Assembly: GCF_018119395.1 (NCBI RefSeq)
Contig: NZ_JAGPWD010000006.1
Coordinates: 1-64,000 of the forward strand
Length of the DNA stretch: 64,000 bases
DNA from: Massilia sp. ZL223
GTDB lineage: Bacteria; Pseudomonadota; Gammaproteobacteria; Burkholderiales; Burkholderiaceae_D
Direction: 5' to 3'
Under the pieces are notes generated by a model. It saw nothing but the letters and a program-made list of their open reading frames with translations. It was not told where the DNA came from and searched no databases. Positions 51,919-62,176 of this stretch are shown one piece after another. The position numbers and the translations under genes are program-made. Each line of letters starts with the position of its first letter. The first letter of the stretch is position 1.

Positions 51919-52302
51919 TCAGGGCCCGCCGCCGCGGCGCTGCTCTTCGAGGAAGGCCAGGCGCGCGGCGGCGCTGTCCCGAATCTGCTGGAGGGCCTCG
52001 ATACGCTGGTCCAGTTCGCCCAGCTTGTCGTGGTAGAGCGCGATGACGTCGCCGCAGATGCTGCGCAGGTCCGGCGGCTGCGGGCCCAGCATGGAGACCA
52101 CCGGCCGGATCTCCTCGAGCGTGAAGCCATTTCGCAGCAGCACGCGGATGCGCTCGACGAACTGGACTGCCGAGGAGTCGAACAGCCGGTAGCCGTTCTC
52201 CCGCCGTACCGAGCTCAACAGCCCGGATTGCTCGTAATGGCGCAGGGAGCGCACGCTGGCGCCGGTCTGCCTGGCCAGCTCACCGATGGACATCATTTTC
52301 AT
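51919..52302 (-). CDS. MerR-family transcriptional regulator
   Basis: A 127-residue regulator with an N-terminal winged helix-turn-helix (SIGELARQTGASVRSLRHYEQSGLL, in two parts: helix-turn-helix 4-22 and wing RRENGYRLFD) and a C-terminal dimerisation coiled coil (about 85-120). There are no conserved cysteines for metal binding, so an organic ligand or no ligand is more likely. It converges on the SnoaL-like gene with a 1-nt gap between stops. A MerR-type operator lies upstream of that gene. Confidence 0.92.
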   Translation of the reverse strand: MKMMSIGELARQTGASVRSLRHYEQSGLLSSVRRENGYRLFDSSAVQFVERIRVLLRNGFTLEEIRPVVSMLGPQPPDLRSICGDVIALYHDKLGELDQRIEALQQIRDSAAARLAFLEEQRRGGGP

Positions 52303-52433
52303 AGAGAAATTATAGCGGTGGCGGGCCCGGCGGCAAGCGGGGCGGGCCGGCGCGCCTTGCGAACAAGGCTGTTAAAATTGCAGCCTTCAGCCTTGTCCCG
52401 GCAGGGGCCTCATTAATTACCGAAGGAAAGAAC

Positions 52434-53471
52434 ATGATCAAAGTTGGCATCGTTGGCGGAACCGGATATACGGGCGTGGAATTACTGCGGCTGTTGGCCG
52501 TCCACCCGGATGTCCAGCTGACCGCGATCACCTCGCGCAAGGAAGACGGCCTGCCGGTCGCCGACATGTTCCCCTCGCTGCGCGGCGTGGTCGACCTGGC
52601 GTTCTCGAGCCCGGACAAGGCCGACCTGACCCAGTGCGACGTGGTCTTCTTCGCCACCCCGCACGGCGTGGCCATGGCCCAGGCGCCGGCGCTGCTGGCG
52701 GCGGGCGTGAAGGTGATCGACCTGGCGGCGGACTTCCGCCTGAAGGACCGCGCCACCTTCGAGAAGTGGTACAAGATCGAGCACACCGCGCCGGAACTGC
52801 TGGAAGAAGCCGTCTACGGCCTGCCGGAACTGAACCGCGAAGACATCAGGAAGGCGCGCCTGATCGCCAACCCGGGCTGCTACCCGACCACCATGCAGCT
52901 GGGCTTCTACCCGCTGCTCAAGGCCGGCATCATCGATGCAAGTAACCTGATCGCCGACGCCAAGTCGGGCGTGTCGGGCGCGGGCCGCAAGGCCGAGATC
53001 GGCACCCTGTTCTCGGAAGCCAGCGACAACTTCAAGGCCTATGGTGTGCATGGCCACCGCCACACCCCGGAAACCTCGGCCCAGCTGCAGCGCTACACCG
53101 ACCAGCAGGTCGGCCTGATCTTCACCCCGCACCTGGTGCCGATGATCCGCGGCATGCACTCGACCCTGTACGCGCGCCTGACCAAGGACATCGACAACGC
53201 CGCCCTGCAGGCGTTGTTCGAAGAGGAATACAAGGACAGCGAATTCGTCGACGTGATGCCCTTCGGCTCGCATCCGGAAACCCGCTCGACCCGCGGCTCG
53301 AACATGCTGCGCCTGGCGCTGCATCGTCCGGAGCCGGGCAATACCTTGGTGATCCTGGTGGTCCAGGACAACCTGGTGAAGGGCGCGTCGGGCCAGGCGG
53401 TGCAGTGCATGAACCTGATGTTCGGGCTTGAAGAGTCCAAGGGCCTGAAGCAGATCGCGCTGCTGCCGTAA
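52434..53471 (+). CDS. argC: N-acetyl-gamma-glutamyl-phosphate reductase
   Basis: A 345-residue enzyme of arginine synthesis that reduces N-acetylglutamyl-phosphate to the semialdehyde with NADPH. The N-terminal cofactor motif is [18 protein letters not shown]; the active-site cysteine is in [25 protein letters not shown] and [12 protein letters not shown] follow. Length matches the long ArgC type. It stands alone here rather than in an arg operon. Confidence 0.97.
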   Translation: MIKVGIVGGTGYTGVELLRLLAVHPDVQLTAITSRKEDGLPVADMFPSLRGVVDLAFSSPDKADLTQCDVVFFATPHGVAMAQAPALLAAGVKVIDLAADFRLKDRATFEKWYKIEHTAPELLEEAVYGLPELNREDIRKARLIANPGCYPTTMQLGFYPLLKAGIIDASNLIADAKSGVSGAGRKAEIGTLFSEASDNFKAYGVHGHRHTPETSAQLQRYTDQQVGLIFTPHLVPMIRGMHSTLYARLTKDIDNAALQALFEEEYKDSEFVDVMPFGSHPETRSTRGSNMLRLALHRPEPGNTLVILVVQDNLVKGASGQAVQCMNLMFGLEESKGLKQIALLP

Positions 53472-53546
53472 GCAGCTCGATAACGCACCTGGCAAACGGC
53501 GCGTGGGCGGCGGGGCCCGCCCCCCTACAGCGAACGCCAACGTAGG

Positions 53547-53567
53547 GTGGACGGGTTCCCCGTCCAC
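53547..53567. repeat. Short palindrome of a GTAGGGTGGACGGG-type repeat
   Basis: A 9-bp stem GTGGACGGG / CCCGTCCAC with a 3-nt loop in the context CGTAGGGTGG...CCACGCG, after argC. Similar GTAGGGTGG...CCACGC palindromes are common dispersed repeats in betaproteobacterial genomes. Only one copy is in this window. Confidence 0.55.
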
Positions 53568-53716
53568 GCGTCCAGCCAGCTCATGCACGGCCGCTCCGGC
53601 GCCTTATTTCACGTTGCGCAACCGCAACTCCCCCGACACGACCTGGATCAAGGCGCACCCTGTTGAGCACGGTAAATTGACCGATGCACAGATCAACTTT
53701 CTACAGGGGTGACGCA

Positions 53717-54118
53717 ATGTTCGGTCGACAAGCGAAAAGCGAAATTGACAGCCTGGTCGGCATTTCGGCCCGGATCGAGGGCGACCTGTGCTTCACGGGC
53801 GGCTTGCGGATCGACGGCGAGGTGCACGGCAACGTGGTGGCCGCGGACGGGGCCGACAGCATGCTGATCGTCTCCGAGCACGCCCGCATCGAGGGCGAGG
53901 TGAGATGCGCCAGCTTGGTGGTCAACGGCTACATCGCCGGCTCGGTATATTCGTCGGAACTGCTTGAATTACAGCCGAAAGGCCGCATACATGGAGATGT
54001 ACACTACCGCTTGCTGGAGATGCACGGTGGGGCCTTGGTAACAGGGAAACTGACCCACGAACCAGCCGGCGAACCGGTGTTTCATCTGGCCGACGCTGTC
54101 GAAGGCTCGGCAGCATGA
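53717..54118 (+). CDS. Bactofilin (polymer-forming cytoskeletal protein)
   Basis: A 133-residue bactofilin. The central beta-helix (about residues 18-108) shows short repeats with alternating hydrophobics (ARIEGDLCFTGGLRIDGEVHG, ARIEGEVRCASLVVNGYIAG in parts), flanked by short unstructured tails. Bactofilins self-polymerise without nucleotide and scaffold peptidoglycan enzymes. The ATG at 53717 follows GGGGTGA. It lies 53 nt upstream of erpA; the next M23 peptidase gene is about 1.7 kb away on the other strand, and M23 enzymes are frequent bactofilin partners. Confidence 0.88.
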   Translation: MFGRQAKSEIDSLVGISARIEGDLCFTGGLRIDGEVHGNVVAADGADSMLIVSEHARIEGEVRCASLVVNGYIAGSVYSSELLELQPKGRIHGDVHYRLLEMHGGALVTGKLTHEPAGEPVFHLADAVEGSAA

Positions 54119-54133
54119 CTTGCGCCAACGGTC

Positions 54134-54139
54134 TATAAT
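54134..54139 (+). promoter_or_regulatory. TATAAT -10 box of erpA
   Basis: A perfect TATAAT lies 32 nt upstream of the erpA ATG with a weak -35. It suggests that erpA can be transcribed independently of the bactofilin gene. Confidence 0.4.
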
Positions 54140-54171
54140 GGCGCTAGTTGAATTTATTCAGGAGTTTATCC

Positions 54172-54540
54172 ATGACCGCAGTCGCCGAAGTGCAAGAGCA
54201 CGACACGATCCCCACGCCGATCAACTTCACCGACAGCGCCGCACAGAAAGTTGCACAGCTGATCGAGGAAGAGGGCAATCCCGACCTCAAGCTGCGCGTT
54301 TTCGTGCAGGGCGGCGGCTGCTCCGGCTTCCAATACGGCTTCACCTTTGACGAAATCGTCAACGAAGACGACACCACGATGGAAAAGAACGGCGTCCAGC
54401 TGCTGATCGACTCGATGAGCTACCAGTACCTGGTCGGCGCAGAGATCGATTACAAGGACGACCTCGAAGGCGCCCAGTTCGTCATCAAGAACCCGAACGC
54501 CACCTCGACCTGCGGCTGCGGTTCGTCGTTCTCGGCTTAA
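54172..54540 (+). CDS. erpA: Iron-sulfur cluster insertion protein ErpA
   Basis: A 122-residue A-type carrier that delivers Fe-S clusters to apo-proteins, essential for isoprenoid synthesis enzymes in E. coli. The three cluster cysteines are visible: [11 protein letters not shown] and the C-terminal [12 protein letters not shown]. The ATG at 54172 is the family start with GGAG 8-10 nt upstream. A terminator follows 38 nt after the stop. Confidence 0.96.
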   Translation: MTAVAEVQEHDTIPTPINFTDSAAQKVAQLIEEEGNPDLKLRVFVQGGGCSGFQYGFTFDEIVNEDDTTMEKNGVQLLIDSMSYQYLVGAEIDYKDDLEGAQFVIKNPNATSTCGCGSSFSA

Positions 54541-54577
54541 GTTCCCCAGGCCCCGGCAGCAGTGCCGGGTGGTCCAG

Positions 54578-54603
54578 ACGGCCCGCTCCTCGCGGGCCGT
54601 TTC
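54578..54603 (+). terminator. Terminator of erpA
   Basis: A hairpin ACGGCCCGC / GCGGGCCGT with a 4-nt loop and a short T-run, between convergent erpA and anmK. Confidence 0.75.
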
Positions 54604-54606
54604 CGT

Positions 54607-55704
54607 TTACGCAGGATACAGCGCGCCCAGAATGCGCAGCCCGCGCGCGCCGGTGACGGCCGGCAGGTTGCCCGGTTCGCGCTGGGCGAAGCGCCAGCCC
54701 AGCCAGGCGAAGGCTAGCGCCTCCACCCGGTTCGGCGCCACGCCCAGCGCCGCCGTCGATTCCACCTTCCCCCCGTCCAGCGCCGCGCTGATGTCGCGCA
54801 GCAGGGTGCCGTTGTAGGCGCCGCCGCCGCAGACATACACGGCATCCGGCTTCACCCCTTCCTCCCGGATCGCGCGCGCAATCGTCACCGCCGTCAGGCG
54901 GGTCAGCGTGGCCTGCACGTCCACAGGCGCCAAGCCCGGGCATTGCGCCAGTTTTGCGTCCAGCCATTGTTCATGGAACAAGTCGCGGCCAGTGCTTTTG
55001 GGGGCGGGCTGGCGGAAGTAGGGCTCGTCGAGCAGGATGCCGAGCAGCGGCGCGTCGACCGTGCCGCTGGCGGCCCAGGCGCCATCCTCGTCGTAGGCGC
55101 GGCCCTGGTGGCGGGCGATCCACAGGTCGATCAGGACATTGCCCGGGCCGGTGTCGAAGCCGGTCACGCGGCCGTCGCCGTGCAGCACGCTGATGTTGCC
55201 GATGCCGCCGATGTTGACCACCACGCGCGGCGTGCCTGGCTTGCCGAAGGCGGCTTCGTGGAAGGCCGGCACCAGGGGCGCGCCCTGGCCGCCGGCGGCG
55301 ATGTCGCGGCTGCGGAAGTCGGCGATCACGTCGATGCCGGTCAGTTCGGCCAGCAGCGAGGGGTTGTTGGTCTGGCGGGTGAAGCCCAGTTCCGGGCGGT
55401 GGCGGATGGTCTGGCCGTGCACGGCGACAGCGGCCACAGGGCCGGCGGCCGAGGGCAGCAGGGCGCGCACGCAGTCGGCGTAGGCCAGGGCCAGGCCGTT
55501 GGCGGCCAGGGCTTCACGTTCCAGTTCGTTCGGGCTGGCGGCTTGCAGGGCCATCAGTTCGGTGCGCAGCTCGGCCGGGAAGGGGGCGAAGGCGGCGGCC
55601 AGGGTGTGGATGGCGCCGTTCGAGAAGTCGGCCAGCACGCCGTCGACGCCGTCAAGGCTGGTTCCGGACATCAGGCCGATGTAGAGGGTGGAGGATTCGC
55701 TCAT
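54607..55704 (-). CDS. anmK: Anhydro-N-acetylmuramic acid kinase
   Basis: A 365-residue sugar kinase of cell-wall recycling that opens and phosphorylates 1,6-anhydroMurNAc to MurNAc-6-phosphate. Signatures include [58 protein letters not shown] and the nucleotide-binding [12 protein letters not shown]. It is downstream of the M23 peptidase gene in the same direction, separated by a terminator; the two share a peptidoglycan theme. Confidence 0.96.
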   Translation of the reverse strand: MSESSTLYIGLMSGTSLDGVDGVLADFSNGAIHTLAAAFAPFPAELRTELMALQAASPNELEREALAANGLALAYADCVRALLPSAAGPVAAVAVHGQTIRHRPELGFTRQTNNPSLLAELTGIDVIADFRSRDIAAGGQGAPLVPAFHEAAFGKPGTPRVVVNIGGIGNISVLHGDGRVTGFDTGPGNVLIDLWIARHQGRAYDEDGAWAASGTVDAPLLGILLDEPYFRQPAPKSTGRDLFHEQWLDAKLAQCPGLAPVDVQATLTRLTAVTIARAIREEGVKPDAVYVCGGGAYNGTLLRDISAALDGGKVESTAALGVAPNRVEALAFAWLGWRFAQREPGNLPAVTGARGLRILGALYPA

Positions 55705-55736
55705 GGTTTCTTATTACTTGGTGTAGGCGGGCGTGG

Positions 55737-55757
55737 GTGGCCGGGACCCAAGTTTAT
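55737..55757. repeat. REP-like fragment
   Basis: A single truncated arm (GTGGCCGGGACCCAAGTTTA type) of the dispersed family, between the M23 peptidase and anmK genes. Confidence 0.5.
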
Positions 55758-55779
55758 CAGCTCAGCCATCGGCCCCAAA

Positions 55780-55818
55780 CAAAACGCCCCCCGGTGCACG
55801 AAGCAGCGGAGGGCGTTT
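55780..55818 (-). terminator. Terminator of the M23 peptidase gene
   Basis: An AAACGCCC / GGGCGTTT stem with a long partly paired loop, followed on the minus strand by TTGTTTGG, about 19 nt after the peptidase stop. Confidence 0.7.
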
Positions 55819-55836
55819 CAATTCAGAACGTAAAGC

Positions 55837-57204
55837 TCAGCGCGCAGCCATCGTCGTGCCGCCGCTCGGCGACAGCAGCGAGAAGCGGTGGTTCATTTCG
55901 GCAGCCGCCATGCGGAAGCGGGCCAGTTCGGACTGGTTCAGCGGTTGCTGGGCCAGCGACTTGAACTGGTTCGGGTCCTTGGCCTGGCCGGCCACGCGGA
56001 ACTCGTAGTGCAGGTGGGCGCCGGTCGACCAGCCGGTCGAGCCGACGTAGCCGATCACCTGGCCCTGGCTGACCTTGGCGCCGCGGCGCAGGCCCGGAGC
56101 GAAGCGGCTCATGTGGGCGTAGGCGGTGCTGTAGCTCGACCAGTGCTTGAGGACGACCATGTTGCCGTAGCCGCCAGACACGCCGGCGAAGTCGATGGTG
56201 CCGTCGCCGACCGCACGGATCGGCGTGCCCATGCCGGCCGCGTAGTCGACGCCCTTGTGCGCCTTCCACTTGCCCGAGATCGGGTGCACGCGCATCGAGA
56301 AGCCCGACGAGATACGCGAGAACTCGAGCGGCGACTTCAGGAATGCCTTCTTGAGGGACTTGCCGTCCAGGGTGTAGTAGCCGCCCTGCTTGGTGACCGG
56401 GTCTTCGTACCACACCGACTGGTGAGCGACGCCGCGGTTGACGAATTCGCCCGCCAGGATGCGGCCGGTCTTGACCAGTTCGCCGTCCAGCCAGAAGGTT
56501 TCGTACACCACGCTGAAGCGGTCGCCACGCTTGAGGTCCGAACGGAAGTCGATGCTGGTCGAGAACATCTCGATGATCTGGCCGACGATCGAATCCGGCA
56601 GGCTGCCGCCATCGACGTTGGAGTCGGTGGCCGAGTACAGCGAGGTGGTGATGTCGCGCGAACGCATCTCCACGCGGCGCTCCAGCTTGGCAGGGGCCTC
56701 GGTGACGGTGAAATCCTCGCCCTTGCGCGCCACGGTGATCGTGCGTGCATCGCCATCCTTGCCATCGGTGAGGGTGGCGCGCAGCGACAGCAGCAGGCCG
56801 TTCTCATCGGTTTCGGCCTGGATGCGCTTGCCGGTCTTGAGCGACAGCAGGCGGCGGGCGGTTTTATCGGTGCGGACGAATTTCTGGGCCTCGGCGTCGT
56901 TCACGCCAAGACGGTTGAAGACGGAACCGAGCGAGTCGCCGCGGCGAATGCGCTCTTCGTGGATGAATTGCTGCTCGTCCTGCTGGAGGGCGGCGATCTG
57001 GTCTGCCAGGTTCGGCAGTTCGAGATCCTGGGCGACTTGCTTGACGGGGAGATCCGACGCGTCTGGTGCGATAGGAGCCACGCCAACAGCGCCAAACGCG
57101 CACAGGCTCAGGAAGGCCGCGCCGGCGCTGAGGATGCGCGACTTACGGGTCTTCGGGAGCAGTTGCAGCAGGCTGTTGCCAGTGATTTTATGTATAGGGT
57201 TCAT
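55837..57204 (-). CDS. M23-family murein DD-endopeptidase (MepM-like)
   Basis: A 455-residue membrane-anchored peptidase. An N-terminal helix (about residues 24-46) is followed by a LysM/OapA-like region ([19 protein letters not shown]), a middle beta domain and the LytM catalytic domain (about 290-420). Zinc ligands are visible: His in [18 protein letters not shown] with the following Asp, and HLH in [11 protein letters not shown]. It cleaves cross-links to allow wall growth. It is divergent from tyrS. Confidence 0.93.
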   Translation of the reverse strand: MNPIHKITGNSLLQLLPKTRKSRILSAGAAFLSLCAFGAVGVAPIAPDASDLPVKQVAQDLELPNLADQIAALQQDEQQFIHEERIRRGDSLGSVFNRLGVNDAEAQKFVRTDKTARRLLSLKTGKRIQAETDENGLLLSLRATLTDGKDGDARTITVARKGEDFTVTEAPAKLERRVEMRSRDITTSLYSATDSNVDGGSLPDSIVGQIIEMFSTSIDFRSDLKRGDRFSVVYETFWLDGELVKTGRILAGEFVNRGVAHQSVWYEDPVTKQGGYYTLDGKSLKKAFLKSPLEFSRISSGFSMRVHPISGKWKAHKGVDYAAGMGTPIRAVGDGTIDFAGVSGGYGNMVVLKHWSSYSTAYAHMSRFAPGLRRGAKVSQGQVIGYVGSTGWSTGAHLHYEFRVAGQAKDPNQFKSLAQQPLNQSELARFRMAAAEMNHRFSLLSPSGGTTMAAR

Positions 57205-57353
57205 GCAATCAGTTAAAATTTGCGGCTGAACTTCTAGGGACCTACATTTCTTATCGTTTTGAAAAGTTTTTTCAAAGCAACAGAAACAAGATCGAGCATC
57301 ATACCACAGGTTATGGTCCTACAACCGTTTTAGCCTCTTTCCTACAAGAATTT

Positions 57354-58616
57354 ATGACTTCCAACGCATCGGCCGGACACGGCAACCCGGTGACCCCTTC
57401 CACACCCCTGCCACTGACCGACAAGGTGCTCGAGTCGCTCGCTATCGCCAAGCGCGGCGTCGACGAATTGCTGATCGAAAGCGAATTCGCCCAGAAGCTG
57501 GCGCGTTCCGAGCAGAGCGGCAAACCGCTGCGCATCAAGCTCGGCCTGGACCCGACCGCACCCGACCTGCACCTCGGCCACACCGTGGTACTGAACAAGC
57601 TGCGCCAGCTGCAAGACCTCGGCCACCAGGTGATTTTCCTGATCGGCGACTTCACTTCGATGATCGGCGATCCGTCGGGCCGCAATGCGACCCGTCCGCC
57701 TCTGACCCGCGAACAGGTCGAGGCCAACGCCATGACTTACTTCCGCCAGGCATCGCTGGTGCTGGATGCTGGACGGACGGAAATCCGCTACAACTCCGAA
57801 TGGTGCGATCCGCTGGGCGCGCGCGGAATGATCCAGCTGGCCTCGCGTTACACCGTGGCACGCATGATGGAGCGCGACGACTTCACCAAGCGCTACAAGA
57901 GTGGGACTCCGATTGCGGTGCATGAGTTCCTTTACCCTTTGATGCAGGGCTATGATTCAGTCGCTTTGCACGCAGATCTCGAACTTGGGGGCACTGACCA
58001 GAAGTTCAACCTCCTTGTTGGCCGTGAGTTACAAAAAGATTATGGCCAGGAGCCGCAGTGCATCCTGACCATGCCGCTGCTGGAAGGCCTGGACGGCGTC
58101 GAGAAGATGTCCAAGTCCAAGAACAACTACATCGGCATCACCGAACCGGGCAACACCATGTTCGGCAAGCTGATGAGCATCTCGGACGAGATGATGTGGA
58201 AGTACTACGACCTGCTGTCCTTCCGCTCGATCGAGGACATCGCCCGCCTGAAGGCCGAGATCGCCGGCGGCGCCAACCCGCGCGACGCGAAAGTGGCTTT
58301 GGGCAAGGAAATCGTGGCGCGCTTCCACTCGGCCCAGGCGGCCGAGGATGCGCTGGCCGACTTCGTCAACCGCTCCAAGGGCGGCATCCCGGACGAGGTG
58401 CCGGAAGTGGCGCTGTCCGGCGCGCCGATGGGCCTGCCGCAGGTGCTGAAGCAGGCCGGCCTGTGCGCCTCGACCTCGGAAGCCATGCGCATGATCGACC
58501 AGGGCGGCGTGCGCGTCGACGGCGGCGTGGTCAGCGACAAGGGCCTGCAGCTGGGCGCCGGCAGTGTGGTGGTGCAAGTGGGCAAGCGCAAGTTCGCCCG
58601 CGTTACTCTGGCATGA
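57354..58616 (+). CDS. tyrS: Tyrosyl-tRNA synthetase
   Basis: A 420-residue class I synthetase charging tRNA-Tyr. The HIGH-type motif is H73-L-G-H76 in [10 protein letters not shown], the KMSKS loop is residues 251-255, and a C-terminal S4 RNA-binding domain is present ([21 protein letters not shown]). It overlaps dtd by 4 nt. Odd: codons in about 57896-58051 (residues 181-233, the conserved [14 protein letters not shown] and [10 protein letters not shown] region) end in A/T far more often than the flanking codons, while the protein stays intact. Confidence 0.97.
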   Translation: MTSNASAGHGNPVTPSTPLPLTDKVLESLAIAKRGVDELLIESEFAQKLARSEQSGKPLRIKLGLDPTAPDLHLGHTVVLNKLRQLQDLGHQVIFLIGDFTSMIGDPSGRNATRPPLTREQVEANAMTYFRQASLVLDAGRTEIRYNSEWCDPLGARGMIQLASRYTVARMMERDDFTKRYKSGTPIAVHEFLYPLMQGYDSVALHADLELGGTDQKFNLLVGRELQKDYGQEPQCILTMPLLEGLDGVEKMSKSKNNYIGITEPGNTMFGKLMSISDEMMWKYYDLLSFRSIEDIARLKAEIAGGANPRDAKVALGKEIVARFHSAQAAEDALADFVNRSKGGIPDEVPEVALSGAPMGLPQVLKQAGLCASTSEAMRMIDQGGVRVDGGVVSDKGLQLGAGSVVVQVGKRKFARVTLA

Positions 58617-59071
58617 TCGGGCTGCTGCAACGGGTCAGCGAGGCGGCGGTACGTGTCGACGGGGAAACCGTCGGCGCCATCGGCCCCGGGCTGATGGTGC
58701 TGCTGTGCGCCGAAAAGGGCGACACCGAGCGCGAAGCCGAGGCCCTGCTGGCCAAGCTGCTGACTTACCGTGTCTTTTCCGACGAGGCCGGCAAGATGAA
58801 CCGCAGCGTGACCGACACCGAGGGCGGCCTGCTGCTGGTGCCGCAGTTCACCCTGGCGGCCGACACCAAGTCCGGCACGCGCCCTTCGTTTTCGCCGGCG
58901 GCCGCGCCGGAAGACGGCCTGCGCCTGTTCGAGCATGTCGTGCGCCAGGCGCGGGCGCGTCATGGCATCGTCGAAACCGGCCGGTTTGGGGCCGATATGA
59001 AGGTGTCTTTGACAAACGATGGCCCGGTGACGATCTGGCTGCAGGTTGATCCGGTCGGGACTTCGCGCTGA
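58613..59071 (+). CDS. dtd: D-aminoacyl-tRNA deacylase
   Basis: A 152-residue Dtd that hydrolyses D-amino acids wrongly attached to tRNA, notably D-Tyr-tRNA. Family motifs: [34 protein letters not shown] and the C-terminal [12 protein letters not shown] with the Gly-cisPro-type loop. The ATG at 58613 overlaps the tyrS stop (ATGA), a functionally sensible coupling because TyrRS makes the main substrate by error. Confidence 0.96.
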   Translation: MIGLLQRVSEAAVRVDGETVGAIGPGLMVLLCAEKGDTEREAEALLAKLLTYRVFSDEAGKMNRSVTDTEGGLLLVPQFTLAADTKSGTRPSFSPAAAPEDGLRLFEHVVRQARARHGIVETGRFGADMKVSLTNDGPVTIWLQVDPVGTSR

Positions 59072-59120
59072 AACAAGCGGCGCCGGGCGGGGTCAATAAC
59101 ATCAGGGCCTGGGAGGACGT

Positions 59121-59786
59121 ATGAGAATCTGGAGCGAGTCATTTAGCGATGGCGGGGAAATCCCGCCCGAGTGCGCGTTCGCGGTCATCGACCCCGACTC
59201 GCACGTCAAGCTGTCGAGCAACCGCAATCCGCATATCGCCTGGGACGAGGTGCCGGCCGGCACCCAGTCGCTGGTGCTGATCTGTCACGACCCGGACGTG
59301 CCGTCCGAGGGAACCGACGTCAATAAAGAAGGGCGTACGGTGCCGGCATCCTTGCCGCGCGTGGATTTCTTCCACTGGACGCTGGTCGACATCCCGGTCT
59401 GCCTCAAGTCGCTGGCCGAGGGCATGTTTTCGGACATGGTCACGCCGCACGGCAAACCGGGTCCTTTGGTGCCGTTCACCATCAAGAACGGCACCGAGCA
59501 CCAGCTGCGCCACGGCCTGAACGACTACACCGGCTGGTTCGCGAGCGATCCCGACATGGCCGGCGAGTTCTACGGCTACGACGGACCGTGCCCGCCCTGG
59601 AACGACGAGCGCGTGCACACCTATATATTCACGCTGTACGCTCTCGACATCGCGCACCTGCCCCTGGAAGGGCAGTTCAGCGGCGCCGAGGCGCGGCTGG
59701 CGATCCAGGGGCATATCCTGGACGAGGCGCGGATGTTCGGCGTGTATTCGCTGAATCCCGAAGTCGCGTCCGATGTGCTCAGGTAG
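59121..59786 (+). CDS. YbhB/YbcL family PEBP (Raf kinase inhibitor-like) protein
   Basis: A 221-residue phosphatidylethanolamine-binding-protein fold. LVLICHDPDVPSEG and FFHWTLVDIP are the two conserved ligand-pocket segments; YDGPCPPWNDERVHTY follows. The length is slightly above E. coli YbhB because of a longer central insertion. No signal peptide, so cytoplasmic. Function unknown in bacteria. A GGAGG ribosome-binding site precedes the ATG. Confidence 0.9.
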   Translation: MRIWSESFSDGGEIPPECAFAVIDPDSHVKLSSNRNPHIAWDEVPAGTQSLVLICHDPDVPSEGTDVNKEGRTVPASLPRVDFFHWTLVDIPVCLKSLAEGMFSDMVTPHGKPGPLVPFTIKNGTEHQLRHGLNDYTGWFASDPDMAGEFYGYDGPCPPWNDERVHTYIFTLYALDIAHLPLEGQFSGAEARLAIQGHILDEARMFGVYSLNPEVASDVLR

Positions 59787-59852
59787 CCTGATCGGCAGTT
59801 TGCTTAATTAATAGTAATAACAATCGCCCCGAGGTTCGGGTGCAGGAACCTC

Positions 59853-60539
59853 ATGTTGTCGAATGACCCCGAATCGTCCGTGGGCGCAACCACGATTCTA
59901 TTGATCCGCCACGGCGAAACCGCCTGGAATGCGGAACGCCGCCTGCAAGGACACCTCGACATCGCCCTGAACGCGGAGGGCGAACGCCAGGCCGCCGCGC
60001 TGGCGGCGGCGCTGGCCGACGAGACCATCGACGTGCTGGTGTCGAGCGACTTGATGCGTGCGCGGCAGACGGCCGAGGCCATCGCGCGCGGCCGTGGGCC
60101 GGGCATGGCGCTGGAACTGGCGCAGGACCGGGCCTTGCGGGAGCGCTGCTATGGCGGTTTCGAAGGCTTGCTGTACAGCGAGATCGCGGACCGGTTCCCG
60201 CTCGAGTTCGCGGCCTGGCAGGCGCGGCATGTGGACGCGGAGGTGCCCCCTGGGGAGAGCCGGGGCGAAACTTTCCGCCAGTTTTACGAGCGCGTGACCG
60301 GGGCGATCGCGCGGCATGCGGCTGCGCATCCGGGCAAGACCCTGGCGCTGGTGGCGCATGGCGGGGTGCTGGAGTGTGCCTACCGGGCGGCGCTTGGCTT
60401 GCCGCTGGAGACGCCGCGCGACTTCAAGGTGCATAACGCGAGCGTCAACCGGTTTGTGGTGGAAGAGGGCGGCTTGAAGCTGGTCAGCTGGGGGGAGGTG
60501 GAGCATCTTCGGCGGGCGGTGCTGGATGATCTGACGTAG
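59853..60539 (+). CDS. Histidine phosphatase family protein (phosphoglycerate mutase-like)
   Basis: A 228-residue phosphatase of the His-phosphatase clan. LLIRHGETAWNAERRLQGHLD holds the catalytic RHG in its first part, SSDLMRARQTAEAIA the second arginine, and VAHGGVLECAYR the second catalytic His. It is probably a broad phosphatase (GpmB/CobC/PhoE type) rather than a glycolytic mutase. The start at 59853 is preferred; the phosphatase fold begins about 13 codons later. Single gene. Confidence 0.88.
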   Translation: MLSNDPESSVGATTILLIRHGETAWNAERRLQGHLDIALNAEGERQAAALAAALADETIDVLVSSDLMRARQTAEAIARGRGPGMALELAQDRALRERCYGGFEGLLYSEIADRFPLEFAAWQARHVDAEVPPGESRGETFRQFYERVTGAIARHAAAHPGKTLALVAHGGVLECAYRAALGLPLETPRDFKVHNASVNRFVVEEGGLKLVSWGEVEHLRRAVLDDLT

Positions 60540-60548
60540 ATGGCTTCG

Positions 60549-60565
60549 GGAGGGACCCAAGTTCG
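60549..60565. repeat. REP-like fragment
   Basis: GGGACCCAAGTTCGC followed shortly by two GTTAGC strings, as inside complete copies of the family. No inverted partner arm is present. Confidence 0.45.
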
Positions 60566-60748
60566 CACCGCAGAGTTAGCTCATCCTGTTAGCGATAACC
60601 TCGACACGCCCCCAAGCGCCGCTCCCAATCCCCTTTTTTACACCTTGCCAATATCGCACACGCAACAATCCCATTAAATTTGCTGATAATTTGAGCAGCG
60701 CTTGGGGTAAAATACTAGGTTCCCAAGAAACTTCTCCCATTTTCCGCT

Positions 60749-61774
60749 GTGCAAATCGGTACTTACACACTGCGTAACAACGTCTTCGTCGCCCCCATGG
60801 CCGGGGTGACCGACCGCCCCTTCCGCCAGCTGTGCAAACAGCTCGGCGCCGGCTATGCAGTGTCCGAAATGGCCGCGTCCAACCCGCGCCTGTGGGCCAG
60901 CGAAAAGACCTCGCGCCGTACCGACCACGCGGGCGAAATGGAACCGAAAGCCGTCCAGATCGCCGGCGCCGACCCGCAAGACCTGGCCGATTGCGCCAAA
61001 TTCAACGTCGAGCGCGGCGCCCAGATCATCGACATCAACATGGGTTGCCCGGTGAAAAAGGTCTGCAACAGCTGGTGCGGTTCCGCCCTGCTGCAGCACG
61101 AAGACCTGGTCGAACGCATCCTGCACGCCGTGGTGGGCGCAGTCGACGTGCCGGTCACCCTGAAGTTCCGCACCGGCTGGGACCGCCAAAACAAGAACGC
61201 CCTGCGCATCGCGCGCCTGGCCGAAGAGGCCGGCATCCAGATGCTGACCCTGCACGGCCGCACCCGCGCCGACGGCTACAAGGGCGAGGCCGAATACGAC
61301 ACCATCCGCGCCGTCAAGGCGGCGGTGAGCATCCCGGTGGTCGCCAACGGCGACATCACCACCCCCGAAAAAGCGAAGTTCGTGCTCGACTACACCGGCG
61401 CGGACGCGGTCATGATCGGCCGCGCCGCCCAGGGCCGTCCCTGGATCTGCCGCGAGATCGACCACTACCTGCGCACCGGCGAACACCTGCCGCCACCCGA
61501 GGTGGAAGAGGTGCGCGCCCTGATGAACGAACACCTGCCGGCCCACTACGCCTTCTACGGCGAATACGTGGGCGTGCGCACCGCGCGCAAGCACATCGGC
61601 TGGTACGTGCAGGATCTGCCGGGCGGGGAAGAATTCCGCCAGCGCATGAACCTGATGGAATCGACTGCCGAGCAGCTGGCGGCCGTCGACGAGTTTTTCA
61701 AATCGCAACATCAGTACGGCGAGCGGTTACAATACCGCCCCGCGCGTCCTGCCGATGAAGCGATCGCGGCATAA
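60749..61774 (+). CDS. dusB: tRNA-dihydrouridine synthase B
   Basis: A 341-residue FMN enzyme that reduces specific uridines in the tRNA D-loop (U17 in E. coli). Motifs: VFVAPMAGVTDRPFRQL, DINMGCPVKKVCNSWCGSALL with the catalytic Cys, LTLHGRTRADGYKG and MIGRAAQGRPW. The GTG at 60749 begins the conserved N-terminus. It heads the dusB-fis-purH cluster, as in E. coli dusB-fis. Confidence 0.95.
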   Translation: MQIGTYTLRNNVFVAPMAGVTDRPFRQLCKQLGAGYAVSEMAASNPRLWASEKTSRRTDHAGEMEPKAVQIAGADPQDLADCAKFNVERGAQIIDINMGCPVKKVCNSWCGSALLQHEDLVERILHAVVGAVDVPVTLKFRTGWDRQNKNALRIARLAEEAGIQMLTLHGRTRADGYKGEAEYDTIRAVKAAVSIPVVANGDITTPEKAKFVLDYTGADAVMIGRAAQGRPWICREIDHYLRTGEHLPPPEVEEVRALMNEHLPAHYAFYGEYVGVRTARKHIGWYVQDLPGGEEFRQRMNLMESTAEQLAAVDEFFKSQHQYGERLQYRPARPADEAIAA

Positions 61775-61854
61775 GCAGTTATCACAATAAGAATTATTAC
61801 GGGGACACGCTGCTATGCAGCGGAGCAATCATTAACCAGGATGAAGCAGCAGAC

Positions 61855-62088
61855 ATGAGCAAAGAAAGTATCCAGGAAGTCGTCCAGAAGAGCCTCGAGG
61901 ACTATTTCAACGATCTGGGCGAGCAGAAACCGACCAATATCTACGACATGATGGTGTTGACCGTTGAAAAGCCAGTGCTCGAAGTCGTGATGTCGCGTGC
62001 CGACGGCAACCAGTCGCATGCGGCCCAGATGCTGGGCATCAACCGGAATACTTTGCGAAAAAAACTGCAAGAGCACGGACTGCTCTAA
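61855..62088 (+). CDS. fis: DNA-binding protein Fis
   Basis: A 77-residue nucleoid protein and recombination enhancer factor. The C-terminal helix-turn-helix ([23 protein letters not shown]) is standard Fis. It is shorter than E. coli Fis (98 residues): the N-terminal beta-hairpin that activates invertases is missing, as is normal in betaproteobacteria. It lies between dusB and purH. Confidence 0.95.
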   Translation: MSKESIQEVVQKSLEDYFNDLGEQKPTNIYDMMVLTVEKPVLEVVMSRADGNQSHAAQMLGINRNTLRKKLQEHGLL

Positions 62089-62176
62089 TCCAGCGCGGAA
62101 TGGGTGGCCGCGTGTTGGGCGTGGCCGCTATCGGTCCGCCGTCCGACCGCAAGAATTCTTAACCACAGGCCACACC

